DNA of 28,478 bases, from contig CAJMOH010000037.1 in the NCBI GenBank assembly GCA_905215055.1, positions 1 through 28,478 on the forward strand, given 5' to 3'. Positions within the stretch are counted from its first letter, which is position 1, and the number at the start of each line of letters is the position of its first letter. This document shows positions 1 to 8,119 of the stretch, piece by piece. This DNA is from an uncultured bacterium (lineage in GTDB: Bacteria; Bacillota; Clostridia; Oscillospirales; Acutalibacteraceae). The position numbers and the translations under genes are program-made. Below the pieces are notes generated by a model. It saw only the letters and a list, made by a program, of their open reading frames with translations. It had not been told where the DNA came from and did not search any database.

Positions 1-118
1 CGCTCGTGCTCTGCAAGACGCTGACGCACGTCCGCGGTGCGTGCCCGCACGGGGCAAATCGCGCCTTGGGCAGCTCGCTTACGCTCGTGCTCTGCAAGAC
101 GTTGACGCACGTCCGCGG
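1..118. repeat. Two 37-bp direct repeats at an 81-bp period
   Basis: Positions 1-37 and 82-118 are the same 37 bases with one difference (C21 versus T102). Both begin CGCTCGTGCTCTGCAAGACG and end ACGTCCGCGG. The stretch between them (38-81) holds a GTGCG-TGCC-CGCAC hairpin (37-50) that recurs at 2857-2870. The first copy touches the window edge, so the array may continue to the left. No ORF or cas gene is associated. This looks like an intergenic repeat family of the genome; its function is unknown. Confidence 0.75.
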
Positions 119-252
119 CGCTGATTTTTCTGGGGCCTTTTAAGCTGCTTTCTTGCAGCAAACGGCCCCTCCCGCGCACGCGAGGTTATGTCCTGATTAT
201 TGCCCGGGCGCCCTTAGCGCCCGCCCCGCGACTTGGCCAGTCCGGCCACGGA
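119..252. other. Intergenic region with hairpins after the lipoprotein gene
   Basis: No convincing gene is visible. A two-part stem (GGGCC...GGCCC around GCTGC-TTTCTT-GCAGC) lies at about 132-168, and a GGGCGC-CCTTA-GCGCCC hairpin at about 206-222. They sit just beyond the stop codon of the leftward lipoprotein gene and could end its transcript, but neither is followed by a clear T run on that strand. Confidence 0.45.
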
Positions 253-855
253 CTAGCCCACGCCTTCCTGGCTGGTGGAGGGGAATTCGGGGAGCTGGCC
301 TGTGGCGTCGTACACGGACTGGCATAAAGCCTTGGCCCGGTCCTTGTAATAGTTTACAATGTCCTTGGCGGCGGACATTTCGTCCTCCCCATGCTGGGCG
401 CGGATGTTTTGCAGCTCTGGGTCAAGACCGGCCTCCCAGTCGCCCTGCTCCTGCTGCACCAGGGCGTAGCTGTCGGTGGAAAGCACCTCTCCCGCTTGCT
501 CATAGGCGGTTTGAATCAGCTGCTGCCACAGGCTGGCGGCCTGGTTGTACGCCTGAAGCACCAGCCCCGTGGAGGACGCGGCAGCCAGGTCCTCCTCCAG
601 CTTTTGGTCAATGGGGTTGTCCGCGAAGGCCTCCTCAAACTCCCCGGAGAGAGCGGAGGATTCCGGCTCTGGTGTGGGAGAAGGACTGGGCGAGGGCGTT
701 GGGGACGGGGTGGGGCTGGGAGTGGGTTCGCTTTCCACAGCGCTGGAGGAAGGTGTGGAAATCTGGGAAGAGCTTTCCTCCCCGTTTTGGGAGCAGCCTG
801 CCGCGCCCAGCAGCAGCGCCGCGCACAGGACCAAAAGCAGCCATCTTCGTTTCAT
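253..855 (-). CDS. LprI-like (DUF1311-type) secreted lipoprotein
   Basis: A 200-residue exported lipoprotein. The start at 855 is chosen because AAAGGAG lies just upstream and the N-terminus is then a clean lipoprotein signal: MKRR, a Leu/Ala-rich core, and the lipobox LGAAGC with the acylated Cys near residue 21. A Ser-rich stretch and a Pro-Thr-Ser-Pro linker (about residues 30-65) act as a wall spacer. The C-terminal half is helical, with a Trp-Asp region (QGDWEAGL) that resembles the LprI/DUF1311 fold, a family linked in some bacteria to lysozyme inhibition. That link is weak here, and the expected cysteines are largely absent. It is the last gene of a leftward operon, 38 bp after the Nudix gene. 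The longer upstream reading frame has no ribosome site and overlaps the neighbouring gene. Confidence 0.7.
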   Translation of the reverse strand: MKRRWLLLVLCAALLLGAAGCSQNGEESSSQISTPSSSAVESEPTPSPTPSPTPSPSPSPTPEPESSALSGEFEEAFADNPIDQKLEEDLAAASSTGLVLQAYNQAASLWQQLIQTAYEQAGEVLSTDSYALVQQEQGDWEAGLDPELQNIRAQHGEDEMSAAKDIVNYYKDRAKALCQSVYDATGQLPEFPSTSQEGVG

Positions 856-893
856 CAGGACATCTCCTTTCCAAAAAACAGTGGGCGGGACTT

Positions 894-1436
894 TTACAGC
901 AGCCCCTTCTTCACCAGGGCGGCGGTTTTCAAAATGCCCACCTGGGTTTTGCTGTCGGGGATTTCGTTGTTCAGAACCATTTCCACGGCCCGCTCCAGAG
1001 GGATGCGGAGGGTTTGGAGAAACTCGTCCGGGTCCAGGCTCAGCTGACCGGTTTCCTTGTCCACACGGCAGGCCCACAGGCGGATAATCTCCCCGCAGTA
1101 GCCGGGGGTGGGGTAGAGATTTCCCAGGGAAACATAGTTTTTGCCGGTGGTACCGGTTTCCTCCAGCTGCTCCCGCTTCATGGCCTCAAAGGGGTCCTCA
1201 CCGGGCTCCAGCTTGCCGGCGGGCAGCTCCAGCAGAACCTCCTTGTAAGGGCAGCGGAACTGCTTGACAAAAATCAACTCGTTCTGCTCGGTCAGGATGG
1301 CGGCGGTGACGCCTCCTGGATGGCTGACAATTTCCCGCTTGGCCACCACGCCGTTGTCCAATTCCACATCGTCCACATGGACCCGGATCAGACGGCCGTC
1401 GAATACCGTGGTGTCTTTCAAGGTTTTCTCGTTCAT
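894..1436 (-). CDS. Nudix hydrolase, ADP-ribose pyrophosphatase type
   Basis: A 180-residue cytoplasmic enzyme expected to split ADP-ribose or a related nucleoside diphosphate sugar into AMP and a sugar phosphate. The Nudix box is visible from GKLEPGEDPFEAMKRE through LEETGT (about residues 74-97), with the metal-binding REQLEE core; the usual aliphatic residue after RE is Gln. The upstream LLELPAG and downstream YPTPGYCGE motifs are typical of the ADP-ribose pyrophosphatase (NudF-like) branch. The ATG at 1436 is preceded by AAAGGAG. It lies between the DUF1015 gene (53-bp gap) and the lipoprotein gene (38-bp gap) and is probably co-transcribed with both. Substrate specificity cannot be read from the sequence. 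Confidence 0.9.
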   Translation of the reverse strand: MNEKTLKDTTVFDGRLIRVHVDDVELDNGVVAKREIVSHPGGVTAAILTEQNELIFVKQFRCPYKEVLLELPAGKLEPGEDPFEAMKREQLEETGTTGKNYVSLGNLYPTPGYCGEIIRLWACRVDKETGQLSLDPDEFLQTLRIPLERAVEMVLNNEIPDSKTQVGILKTAALVKKGLL

Positions 1437-1489
1437 AGGAATTCTCCTTTCTTAAAGTCAAAACAGTGCAAGGGGCCTTTGCCCGCGGT

Positions 1490-2779
1490 TTAGGATTCCT
1501 CTAAGGAATTCATCACCAGTCCGGTGATCAGCTTGGGATAGAAGTAGGTGGATTTCTGGGGCATCTTCTCCCCGTTTTGGGCCACCTGGCCGATCTCCTC
1601 CACTCGGGTGGGGTTGAGGAGGAAGCAGCACTGGCTTTCCCCCTGGCGGACGGAATCCTCCGCCTCCTGGGCAGAGCGGGTGTAGGTCAGGTTTTTCTGG
1701 CTGGCCATGTTCTCCTTGTCAATGCCTAGCAGCCGCTCCAGCACCAGGCTGTGGAGAATGGACACATCCAGCAGCCGGTAGGCCTGGCTTTTGTCCGGCA
1801 GCAGCTGGTCCATCACCGCCGGGTCCTTCAGGGTCAGCAGAGTCCAGGCGGCGCCGTCATACAGGGCAAAGGCGTGCTGGCCCCGCTGATAGGCCTGGTC
1901 CAAGGCGGCCTGGCAGGCGGAGCGGCTTTCCTGGGGAGCCAGGGCGAAATGCTCCCGGCAGGCTTCCAGCAGGGCGGCGCTGTCAAAGCCGTCCAGGCCC
2001 CGCACCAGCCGGTGGGTGGGAAACACCACCAAGCCGGAGTCGGCCATATCGGTGAGGGTCATCATGATGAAATCCGCGCCGGGCAGGTAGGTTCCCTGGG
2101 CCTGGAGGGTATCCCGATAGCGCAGGCCGGTTTCATACCGGTGATGGCCGTCGGCGATGTACAGCCTGCGCCCGGCGAAGTCCTCCTGCAAGGCGGCGAT
2201 GGCCACGGGGTCGTTGATGACCCACAGCCGGTGGGTTACCAGTCCGTCGGAGAACGCATGCCGGGGCGGGCAGGACTGGGTCAGGTTTTCCAGCCGCCGG
2301 GCGGTGACGCCCTCCGGATCCTGGTAGAGAGAGTAGATGGAGCTGAAGTTGCACCGGGTGGCGGAGAGCAGCTGAAACCGGTCCTCCTTGGCCTTGGAGA
2401 GAGTTTCCTCGTGAGGAAGGACCACGCCGGTGGAAAAGTCCTCCAGCCGGACCCGGCACACCAGGCCCCGCACCCTTTTTCTCTCGCCCTGGTCCACCTG
2501 AGAGAGAAACTCCTCTTCATAGAGGTAGAGTCCCGGCTCCATATCCAGCCGGAGAATGTCCTCCGCAAGCCAGGACTTCAGGGTTTGGGCGGCTTTTTGA
2601 TAGGGGCTTTCCCCGTCCTTGGGCAGCTCCAGCCGGATGATGTTGCGGCCGTTGCGGGCCAGGTACTCCTGGCGCTGGCTCTCGCTGATGATGTCATAGG
2701 GGGGACAGGTCAGCTCTTGGATGCTGCCCGCCTTGTCTAAATTGTAACGTAGCGCCCGAAAGGGCTGGATGTCTGCCAT
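1490..2779 (-). CDS. DUF1015 family protein
   Basis: A 429-residue cytoplasmic protein of the DUF1015 family, whose biochemical role is not established. Family marks include the N-terminal FRALRYN, the TCPPYDIIS motif near residue 25, the YLYEEEF segment and the DGHHRYETGLRYR motif in the centre, probably the core of the active or binding site. Length is normal for the family and no break is seen. The ATG at 2779 follows a GAAAGGAAGGG ribosome site. It is the first gene of a three-gene leftward operon, with a strong promoter 50 bp upstream. In many Clostridia relatives of this family sit beside serine biosynthesis genes; that context is absent here. Confidence 0.88.
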   Translation of the reverse strand: MADIQPFRALRYNLDKAGSIQELTCPPYDIISESQRQEYLARNGRNIIRLELPKDGESPYQKAAQTLKSWLAEDILRLDMEPGLYLYEEEFLSQVDQGERKRVRGLVCRVRLEDFSTGVVLPHEETLSKAKEDRFQLLSATRCNFSSIYSLYQDPEGVTARRLENLTQSCPPRHAFSDGLVTHRLWVINDPVAIAALQEDFAGRRLYIADGHHRYETGLRYRDTLQAQGTYLPGADFIMMTLTDMADSGLVVFPTHRLVRGLDGFDSAALLEACREHFALAPQESRSACQAALDQAYQRGQHAFALYDGAAWTLLTLKDPAVMDQLLPDKSQAYRLLDVSILHSLVLERLLGIDKENMASQKNLTYTRSAQEAEDSVRQGESQCCFLLNPTRVEEIGQVAQNGEKMPQKSTYFYPKLITGLVMNSLEES

Positions 2780-2827
2780 AGTGTCCCTTCCTTTCTCTGT
2801 ATCGCGTCTCGCCTTTTGGCTGCTCTT

Positions 2828-2856
2828 ATTGTACCGGTTTCTCCCTCTCAGGTCAA
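2828..2856 (-). promoter_or_regulatory. Sigma-A promoter of the DUF1015 operon
   Basis: Read leftward: TTGACC (2856-2851), a 17-bp spacer, then TACAAT (2833-2828). The start point would fall near 2821, giving a leader of about 40 nt before the ATG at 2779. The -35 box directly abuts a repeated 14-mer hairpin (2857-2870). Confidence 0.75.
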
Positions 2857-2870
2857 GTGCGTGCCCGCAC
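2857..2870. repeat. 14-bp hairpin motif, second copy
   Basis: GTGCGTGCCCGCAC is identical to positions 37-50. It forms GTGCG-TGCC-CGCAC and touches the -35 box of the leftward operon promoter. Similar bases (CGGGGACATTTCG versus GGGGCAAATCG) follow both copies, so the shared element is a little longer and diverged. It could be an operator or a remnant of a dispersed repeat. Confidence 0.5.
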
Positions 2871-2954
2871 CGGGGACATTTCGTGTTTTCGTCACATAGA
2901 GTTCACAAAATGCCGCTAAAATAAGGAAAACTGTGGTGCCAATGTGGAAAACCC

Positions 2955-2983
2955 TTGCAAATCTGAGGATTTTGCGGTACTAT
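2955..2983 (+). promoter_or_regulatory. Promoter of the ABC transporter operon
   Basis: TTGCAA (2955-2960), a 17-bp spacer and TACTAT (2978-2983) match the sigma-A consensus well. Transcription would start near 2990, giving a leader of about 70 nt before the ATG at 3060, which has AGGAGG at 3044-3049. A second possible -10 (TAAAAT, 2917-2922) lacks a good -35. Nothing else is seen between the two divergent promoters. Confidence 0.6.
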
Positions 2984-3059
2984 GGTAAAGCTAACGGCGC
3001 CGGGGGATCTTCCGAGGAGGTCTTTCGGCTAAACGACGGAAACAGGAGGAATCACGGAC

Positions 3060-4133
3060 ATGATAGAGGTCAAGAACCTCACCAAGCGCTATGGCCAGAA
3101 CCTGGCGCTGGATCGCGTGAGTTTTAAAATCGAGGAGGGAACCATCGTTGGGTTTTTGGGACCCAACGGCGCTGGCAAATCCACCACGATGAACATCATC
3201 ACAGGCTACCTCTCCGCCACCTCCGGAGAGGTGACGGTCTCTGGGAAGAACACCCTGGAGGACCCCAACGAGGTGAAAAAGCAAATTGGCTATCTGCCCG
3301 AGCAGCCGCCCCTTTACATGGACATGACCGTAAAGGAGTATCTGAACTTCATGTACGATTTGAAGAAGGCCAAGCTGCCCCGGGAGGACCACATCAAGGA
3401 GATCTGCCGGTTGGTGAAGATTGAGAACGTGTACAACCGGCTGATCGGCAATCTGTCCAAGGGCTACAAGCAGCGGGTGGGCATTGCCCAGGCGCTGATC
3501 GGCAACCCCCCGGTGCTGATTCTGGACGAGCCCACCGTGGGCCTGGACCCCAAGCAGATTATTGAGATCCGCACCCTGATTAAGAACCTGGGCAAAAACC
3601 ACACGGTGATTTTAAGCTCTCACATTCTGCCGGAGGTACAGGCCGTGTGCGAGCGGATTTTGGTGATTAACAACGGCCGGATTGTGGCCGACGGCGCCAC
3701 GGACACCCTGGCCCACGACCTCTCCCCCGACCACCGGCTGATTCTTCGGGCCGAGGGTCCCGAGAAGGAGATGGTTCACGCCCTGCGCACTGTGCCTGGC
3801 GTGGTGGACGCCTACTCCCTGGGCGAGAAGGAGCGGGGCGTGTTCGAGCTGAGCGTGGAATCCACCCCGGACAACGACATTCGCCGGGACGTGTTCGCGC
3901 TGATGGCCCGGAAGGGCTGGCCCATGCTGGCCCTGCGCAACACCGACCTGACCCTGGAGGATCTGTTCCTGCAGCTGACCAGCTCGGACGCCGCCTTGGT
4001 TCAGCATACCGAGGACGAGGACGGCCGGCTGGACCCGGACCTGGACCTGGATTTAGATGCGGACCAGGACCAGGATTTGGAGCCGGAGCAGGAAACGGAT
4101 GAGGAAACCGAGAAAGGAGGGGAAGAGCAGTGA
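3060..4133 (+). CDS. ABC transporter ATP-binding protein (GldA/CcmA type)
   Basis: The ATPase of an ABC-2 type exporter. Walker A GPNGAGKST lies at residues 34-42, the signature LSKGYKQR at about 132-139 and Walker B VLILDEPT at 152-159, followed by GLDP and the switch His in LSSHIL. The C-terminal part (about 220-310) is the extension typical of this exporter class. The last 40 or so residues (316-357) form a very acidic Asp/Glu tail with repeated Asp-Leu pairs, unusual for the family, which normally ends near residue 310. It overlaps the permease gene by four bases, so the two are translationally coupled. The substrate is unknown. The order ATPase-permease-GldG-DUF4340 is a recurring Clostridia arrangement related to the Gld gliding/secretion transporter of Bacteroidetes. 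Confidence 0.92.
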   Translation: MIEVKNLTKRYGQNLALDRVSFKIEEGTIVGFLGPNGAGKSTTMNIITGYLSATSGEVTVSGKNTLEDPNEVKKQIGYLPEQPPLYMDMTVKEYLNFMYDLKKAKLPREDHIKEICRLVKIENVYNRLIGNLSKGYKQRVGIAQALIGNPPVLILDEPTVGLDPKQIIEIRTLIKNLGKNHTVILSSHILPEVQAVCERILVINNGRIVADGATDTLAHDLSPDHRLILRAEGPEKEMVHALRTVPGVVDAYSLGEKERGVFELSVESTPDNDIRRDVFALMARKGWPMLALRNTDLTLEDLFLQLTSSDAALVQHTEDEDGRLDPDLDLDLDADQDQDLEPEQETDEETEKGGEEQ

Positions 4134-4837
4134 AAGCCATTTTTAAGCGCGAGGTGCGCTCTTACTTCAGCTCTCCCGTGGGCTATGTGTGTGTGGCCGC
4201 GTTGATGGCCCTGTACGGCTGGTGGTACTATCAGGCCATGCTGACCAGCTCTTCCAGCTACATCACCTCTGTGTTTGGCACCATGTTCACCTTCAGCATG
4301 ATGATTATCCCCATCATCACCATGCGCAGCATGACCGACGACCAAAAGAACAAAACCGACCAGGCCCTTTTGACCGCGCCGGTGGGAGTGACCTCCATTG
4401 TGCTGGGCAAGTTCTTCGCCTGCTGCTTTGTGTACTTTGTGGCCACCACCCTGGGCGGCATTCTGCCGGCTGTGGTGATGAGCTTCTTCTCCACCCCCGC
4501 CTGGGGCGAGATTATCGGCAACTATATCGGCACCCTGCTCTATGGGGCCGCCATGATCGCCATCGGCGTGTTTATCTCCAGCCTGACGGTCAGCCAGATT
4601 ATTGCCGCCATTGGCACCTTTGTGGTGTCCATTGTGCTGATGTACATGGATTCCCTGGCCTCCGCCGTTTCCAATCAGGTGATCAGCACGGTGATTCAGT
4701 GGCTGTCCTTCTACGACCGGTACAGCACCTTTACCCAGGGCATGTTCAGCATTTCCAGCGTGATCTTCTTTATAAGCGTGTCCGCCGTGTTTGTCTTTCT
4801 CACCGCCCGTAAGGTGGAAAGCCGCCGCTGGAGCTAA
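4130..4837 (+). CDS. ABC-2 type permease (GldF-like)
   Basis: A 235-residue membrane protein with six predicted helices, the permease partner of the preceding ATPase. The N-terminal FKREVRSYFSSPVGYV is typical of the family: a cytoplasmic amphipathic helix and a conserved Ser-Pro-Val-Gly-Tyr turn before the first membrane helix. A conserved region MRSMTDDQKNKTDQALLTAPV lies on the cytoplasmic side after helix 2. Translation begins at a GTG (4130-4132) overlapping the TGA stop of the ATPase, with AGAAAGGAGG at 4111-4120 as ribosome site. The next gene follows after 8 bp. Transported substrate unknown. Confidence 0.88.
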   Translation: MKAIFKREVRSYFSSPVGYVCVAALMALYGWWYYQAMLTSSSSYITSVFGTMFTFSMMIIPIITMRSMTDDQKNKTDQALLTAPVGVTSIVLGKFFACCFVYFVATTLGGILPAVVMSFFSTPAWGEIIGNYIGTLLYGAAMIAIGVFISSLTVSQIIAAIGTFVVSIVLMYMDSLASAVSNQVISTVIQWLSFYDRYSTFTQGMFSISSVIFFISVSAVFVFLTARKVESRRWS

Positions 4838-4845
4838 GGAGGGGA

Positions 4846-6417
4846 TTGACAATGGAAACAAAACAGACTGACGTAAAGCAGACCGAGGAAAAAAAGATGG
4901 AACCCAAGCAGACAAAAAAGAAGGGAGCGAATCCCTTCCGTTCCAATAAATTCAAGCGGGGCGGCATGGCCACCCTGATGACCGTGGTGTTCATCGCCAT
5001 TGTGGTGGCGCTGAACGTGGTGGTTTCCGCCCTGACACAGCGGTTCCCCTCTATGGATATTGACATGACCGCCCAGGGCCTGAACACCCTGTCCGACCAG
5101 GCTGTGGAGGTTGCCCAGAGCGTGGACCAGGACACCACCATTTACCTCATCGGCACGGAGGAGGCCTATGAAAACAACCAGATCTACTCCACCTATGTGG
5201 CATACGGCGTGGAGTACAGCCAGGTGGCAAGCCTGGCCCGGCGTCTGGCAGAGGCCAACTCTCACATCAGCGTGGAGTTTATCGACCCGGATACCAACCC
5301 CACCTTTGTCAGCGAGTATGCCGACGACAACCTGACCACCGGCAAGGTGCTGGTCCGCACGGAGCAGCGCTATCGGGTGCTGACTCTGACGGACCTGTTC
5401 TCCATTGAGCAGAACTCCTCCACGGGGGAGTACAACTGCTATTCCATGGTGGACAGCGCCCTGGCCTCTGCCCTGGAGCTGGTGAACATGGAGGACGTGC
5501 CGGTGTTCACCATTGCCACCGGCCACGGGGAAATGCTTACCAGCGACAACATGTCCAGCTTCCTGGGCATGATTGAGGACCAGAACTTTGAGGTGCAGGA
5601 GATTGACCTGCTGACCGAGGAGATTCCCGAGGGGACTCAGGTGCTGATGCTGCCCACCCCCACCAGCGACTACTCTGACGAGGAAGTCGCCAAGCTGCGG
5701 GCCTATTTGGATGACACCACCACCGAGGAGCCTGTGACGGTGCTGGCCACGGCCTATCCCCAGCAGGCCAGCCTGCCCAACTACTTCGCCTTCCTGGAGG
5801 AGTGGGGCGTCTCCGTGGAGCCCGGCGTGGTGGTGGAGAGCGACAGCAGCCGCATGGCGGTGGCCGACCAGAGCGGCATTTTGGTGAACGCCTCCTCCGA
5901 GGATATTTTGGCGGACAACAGCTATGACCGGCTGGTTTCCTATTACAGCGCTCCCCTGAACCTGCTCTTTGACGCCAACAACAACGTGGTCACCTATGAG
6001 CTGTGGACCACCAACGACACCGCTTATGTGATTACCGAGGACACCACCGAGGCCGATGTGGAAAATCCCACCACCAGCACCCAGACGGTGGCCACCTATT
6101 CTTACAAATCCGTGGAAATCAACGATTCCTATTACAGCCGCAGCCTGATGGTGTTCGGCTCCTCCAACGGGTTTACCGACACCTTTATGAACTCCGCCTT
6201 TGACAACGGGACCTATCTGACGGATCTGGTGCTGTTTGCCACCGGCAACGACGGCAGCAACGTGTCCGTTACCACCCAGCGTGTGGAGACCAACGTGATG
6301 GACATCACCGCCACCCGCAGCACGATGGACATGTGGGGCATCGTTCTTGCCGGTATTCTCCCGGTGGCCATTTTGGCGGCCGGACTGGTGATCTTCCTGA
6401 AGAGGAGGCACCTGTAA
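4846..6417 (+). CDS. GldG-like ABC transporter auxiliary protein
   Basis: A 523-residue membrane-anchored protein with one N-terminal helix (about residues 40-65) and one C-terminal helix ending in FLKRRHL, so its bulk lies outside the membrane. The region after the first helix resembles the GldG/ABC auxiliary domain: LNTLSDQAVEVAQSVDQDTTIYLIGTEE, then VEFIDPDTNPTF, and VFTIATGHGE in the middle. Such proteins pair with the ATPase and permease to form an extended exporter or secretion complex. The N-terminal 40 residues are rich in Lys, Gln and Thr and cytoplasmic. The ATG at 4851 (METKQTD) would be nearer the upstream AAGGAGGGG than the ATG used here; either start changes only two residues. 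Confidence 0.82.
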   Translation: MTMETKQTDVKQTEEKKMEPKQTKKKGANPFRSNKFKRGGMATLMTVVFIAIVVALNVVVSALTQRFPSMDIDMTAQGLNTLSDQAVEVAQSVDQDTTIYLIGTEEAYENNQIYSTYVAYGVEYSQVASLARRLAEANSHISVEFIDPDTNPTFVSEYADDNLTTGKVLVRTEQRYRVLTLTDLFSIEQNSSTGEYNCYSMVDSALASALELVNMEDVPVFTIATGHGEMLTSDNMSSFLGMIEDQNFEVQEIDLLTEEIPEGTQVLMLPTPTSDYSDEEVAKLRAYLDDTTTEEPVTVLATAYPQQASLPNYFAFLEEWGVSVEPGVVVESDSSRMAVADQSGILVNASSEDILADNSYDRLVSYYSAPLNLLFDANNNVVTYELWTTNDTAYVITEDTTEADVENPTTSTQTVATYSYKSVEINDSYYSRSLMVFGSSNGFTDTFMNSAFDNGTYLTDLVLFATGNDGSNVSVTTQRVETNVMDITATRSTMDMWGIVLAGILPVAILAAGLVIFLKRRHL

Positions 6418-6421
6418 GCCC

Positions 6422-7936
6422 ATGAAGAAAAGTATTCGCGCCCTTTTGATTATGCTGGCTGTGCTGGTAGTGGTGGGCGGCGGCGCCGCGGCGCTGCTGC
6501 TGACCCAGCCGGACACGGCGTCGGAGGAAAGCTCCTCCTCCACCTCGGTCTCCACCGAGGAGGTTATCAACCGGGAGACCGAGGAAATCTCCTCGGTGTC
6601 GGTGACAAACCCCAACGCCAGCTTTGTGGTGGTCCCCGTCGACCAGGAGACCACCACCTCCTCCGAGGAGGACAGCTCCTCCTCCAGCACCTCCACCCAG
6701 TTTACCATTGAGGGGTACGAGGGCTTTGACCTGAACACCTCCTCCGTCACCGGGGCGGTGGACACAGTGGTATCCATTTACGCCTCGAAAAACCTGGGAG
6801 AGCAGGAGGACCTGGAGCAGTACGGCCTGACCGGTGATGCCGCCACCACGGTGGAGGTGCAGTACACCGACGGCACCAGCGATGAGCTGGTGGTGGGCAA
6901 CGAGGCGGGCGAGTCCGCCGGCCGGTACATCTTGAAGGACGGAATTGTGTACATCTCCTCTTCCTTCTCCGGCGCCCTGCTGGAAACGCCCCTGTACTTT
7001 GTCAACACGGAGATCTACTCCGTGGCGGACCGGACCGAGGAAACCGTGGACAGCGAGGGCTCCAGCTCCACCACCACCCTGTCGGACGTGCTTTACCACA
7101 TGGAGCTTTCCGGCACCCATTTGGAGCAGCCCATTGTCATTGACTATGACGAAAGCAAGATCAGCACCTATCTGATTACCCAGCCCATTGTGGCGGAGTC
7201 CGGCTCCAACACCTTTACCGAGATTGTCACGGCCCTCAAGAGCCTGACGGTGGATTCAGCGGTGGCTGTGGGCCGCACCCAGGAAACCCTGGAGCAGTAC
7301 GGTCTGGCGGAGCCCTATGCCCAGATTGTCTTTGACATGAACGGCGAGGACCACACCCTGGCGGTGAGCGCCGCGGATTCCGAGGGCAACCGCTATCTGA
7401 TTGCCGACGACAACGACGTGGTGTACCAGGTGACCTCCAGCACGGTGGACTCCTGGGCCGAGGCCGAGCTGCTGGACCTGCGGATGAGCTATGTGTGGCT
7501 GCCCAACATCAAGGACGTCAGCGCCATGATCCTCACCACGGGGGACGGCACCGAGTACCGCTTTGACGTGGAGCGGGTTGTCAACGAGGAGGAGTCCACC
7601 GAGGACGAAACCGAGTATGACCTGGTGGTTACCAACGGCGACGGCCAGTCGGTGGACTATGAGAACTATCAGGACTTCTACCAGCTGGCCTTGTCCCAGG
7701 CGGTGCTGTCCACCGACACGGTGGAGTACAGCCAGGAGGACCTGACGCTGGAGATCACCTATGAATACTTTGACGGCAGCGAGGCGGACGTAATCACCTA
7801 TTGCGCGGTTCCCGATCAAGAGCAGCGGCTGGCGGCCCTGCTCAACGGCGGGTACAGCGGCATGGTGCGCCGCAGCGAGGTGGAAAGCCTGATTGAAAGT
7901 CTGACTCAGGTGTACGAAAACCAGGCCATTGAGTAA
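6422..7936 (+). CDS. DUF4340 domain-containing membrane-anchored protein
   Basis: A 504-residue protein with an N-terminal membrane helix (about residues 5-29) and a large extracellular part. Two Ser/Thr/Glu-rich linkers (about 35-50 and 75-95) lead to the DUF4340 region, in which the theme LEQYGLTG / LEQYGLAEP recurs twice (about 135 and 290), each followed by a beta-rich segment ending in VYxV or IVYIS. The C-terminal part is a beta-rich domain rich in Glu and Asp. The ribosome site (GAGGAGG, 6402-6408) lies within the end of the preceding gene, and the two genes are four bases apart. It is the last gene of the operon; no terminator is seen, and a new promoter begins 7 bp after the stop. 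Confidence 0.82.
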   Translation: MKKSIRALLIMLAVLVVVGGGAAALLLTQPDTASEESSSSTSVSTEEVINRETEEISSVSVTNPNASFVVVPVDQETTTSSEEDSSSSSTSTQFTIEGYEGFDLNTSSVTGAVDTVVSIYASKNLGEQEDLEQYGLTGDAATTVEVQYTDGTSDELVVGNEAGESAGRYILKDGIVYISSSFSGALLETPLYFVNTEIYSVADRTEETVDSEGSSSTTTLSDVLYHMELSGTHLEQPIVIDYDESKISTYLITQPIVAESGSNTFTEIVTALKSLTVDSAVAVGRTQETLEQYGLAEPYAQIVFDMNGEDHTLAVSAADSEGNRYLIADDNDVVYQVTSSTVDSWAEAELLDLRMSYVWLPNIKDVSAMILTTGDGTEYRFDVERVVNEEESTEDETEYDLVVTNGDGQSVDYENYQDFYQLALSQAVLSTDTVEYSQEDLTLEITYEYFDGSEADVITYCAVPDQEQRLAALLNGGYSGMVRRSEVESLIESLTQVYENQAIE

Positions 7937-7942
7937 GGCCCC

Positions 7943-7971
7943 TTGACAAAGGCCCCGGCATGTGATTTAAT
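7943..7971 (+). promoter_or_regulatory. Extended -10 promoter of the substrate-binding protein gene
   Basis: Perfect TTGACA (7943-7948), a 17-bp spacer, and TTTAAT (7966-7971) preceded by TGA, i.e. an extended -10. The expected start point is about 7978, giving a leader of roughly 140 nt before the ATG at 8120, much longer than ribosome binding alone needs. Confidence 0.75.
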
Positions 7972-7977
7972 GGAAAA

Positions 7978-8119
7978 ACCAGAGGATTAGGAAAAGCCGG
8001 GTCCCACGGGGACCCTTCAGGAAGTGAAGAAATCTCCGCAGCCTCTCGGCGGGCTGCGGGGATTTTGCTTTTCCCCCAAAAAAATGGACGAAAACCAACC
8101 AGAGAAAAGGGGCGACGCC
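7978..8119 (+). promoter_or_regulatory. Structured 5' leader with terminator-like hairpin (possible attenuator)
   Basis: Two strong hairpins fill this leader. The first is GGGTCCC-ACG-GGGACCC (7999-8015). The second pairs 8030-8043 with 8052-8065 over 14 bp with one G-T wobble (arms AAATCTCCGCAGCC and GGCTGCGGGGATTT), followed by TGCTTTT, as in an intrinsic terminator. The arrangement suggests premature termination controlled by a ligand or protein. I could not match it to a known riboswitch or T-box class. Confidence 0.5.

Noticed and set aside
1..118. CRISPR array at the left edge
   Set aside because: Only two repeat copies, a 44-bp spacer containing a motif shared with another intergenic site, and no cas genes; more like an intergenic repeat.
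153..1493. 446-codon rightward frame across the lipoprotein and Nudix genes
   Set aside because: It is antisense to two well-supported genes with ribosome sites, and its translation is Pro/Arg/Trp-rich without any domain.
7999..8015. Guanidine-II (mini-ykkC) riboswitch, because of a hairpin with ACGG near its loop
   Set aside because: That class needs two such hairpins; only one is present, and the best pairing leaves a three-base ACG loop. The T-box core sequence is also missing.
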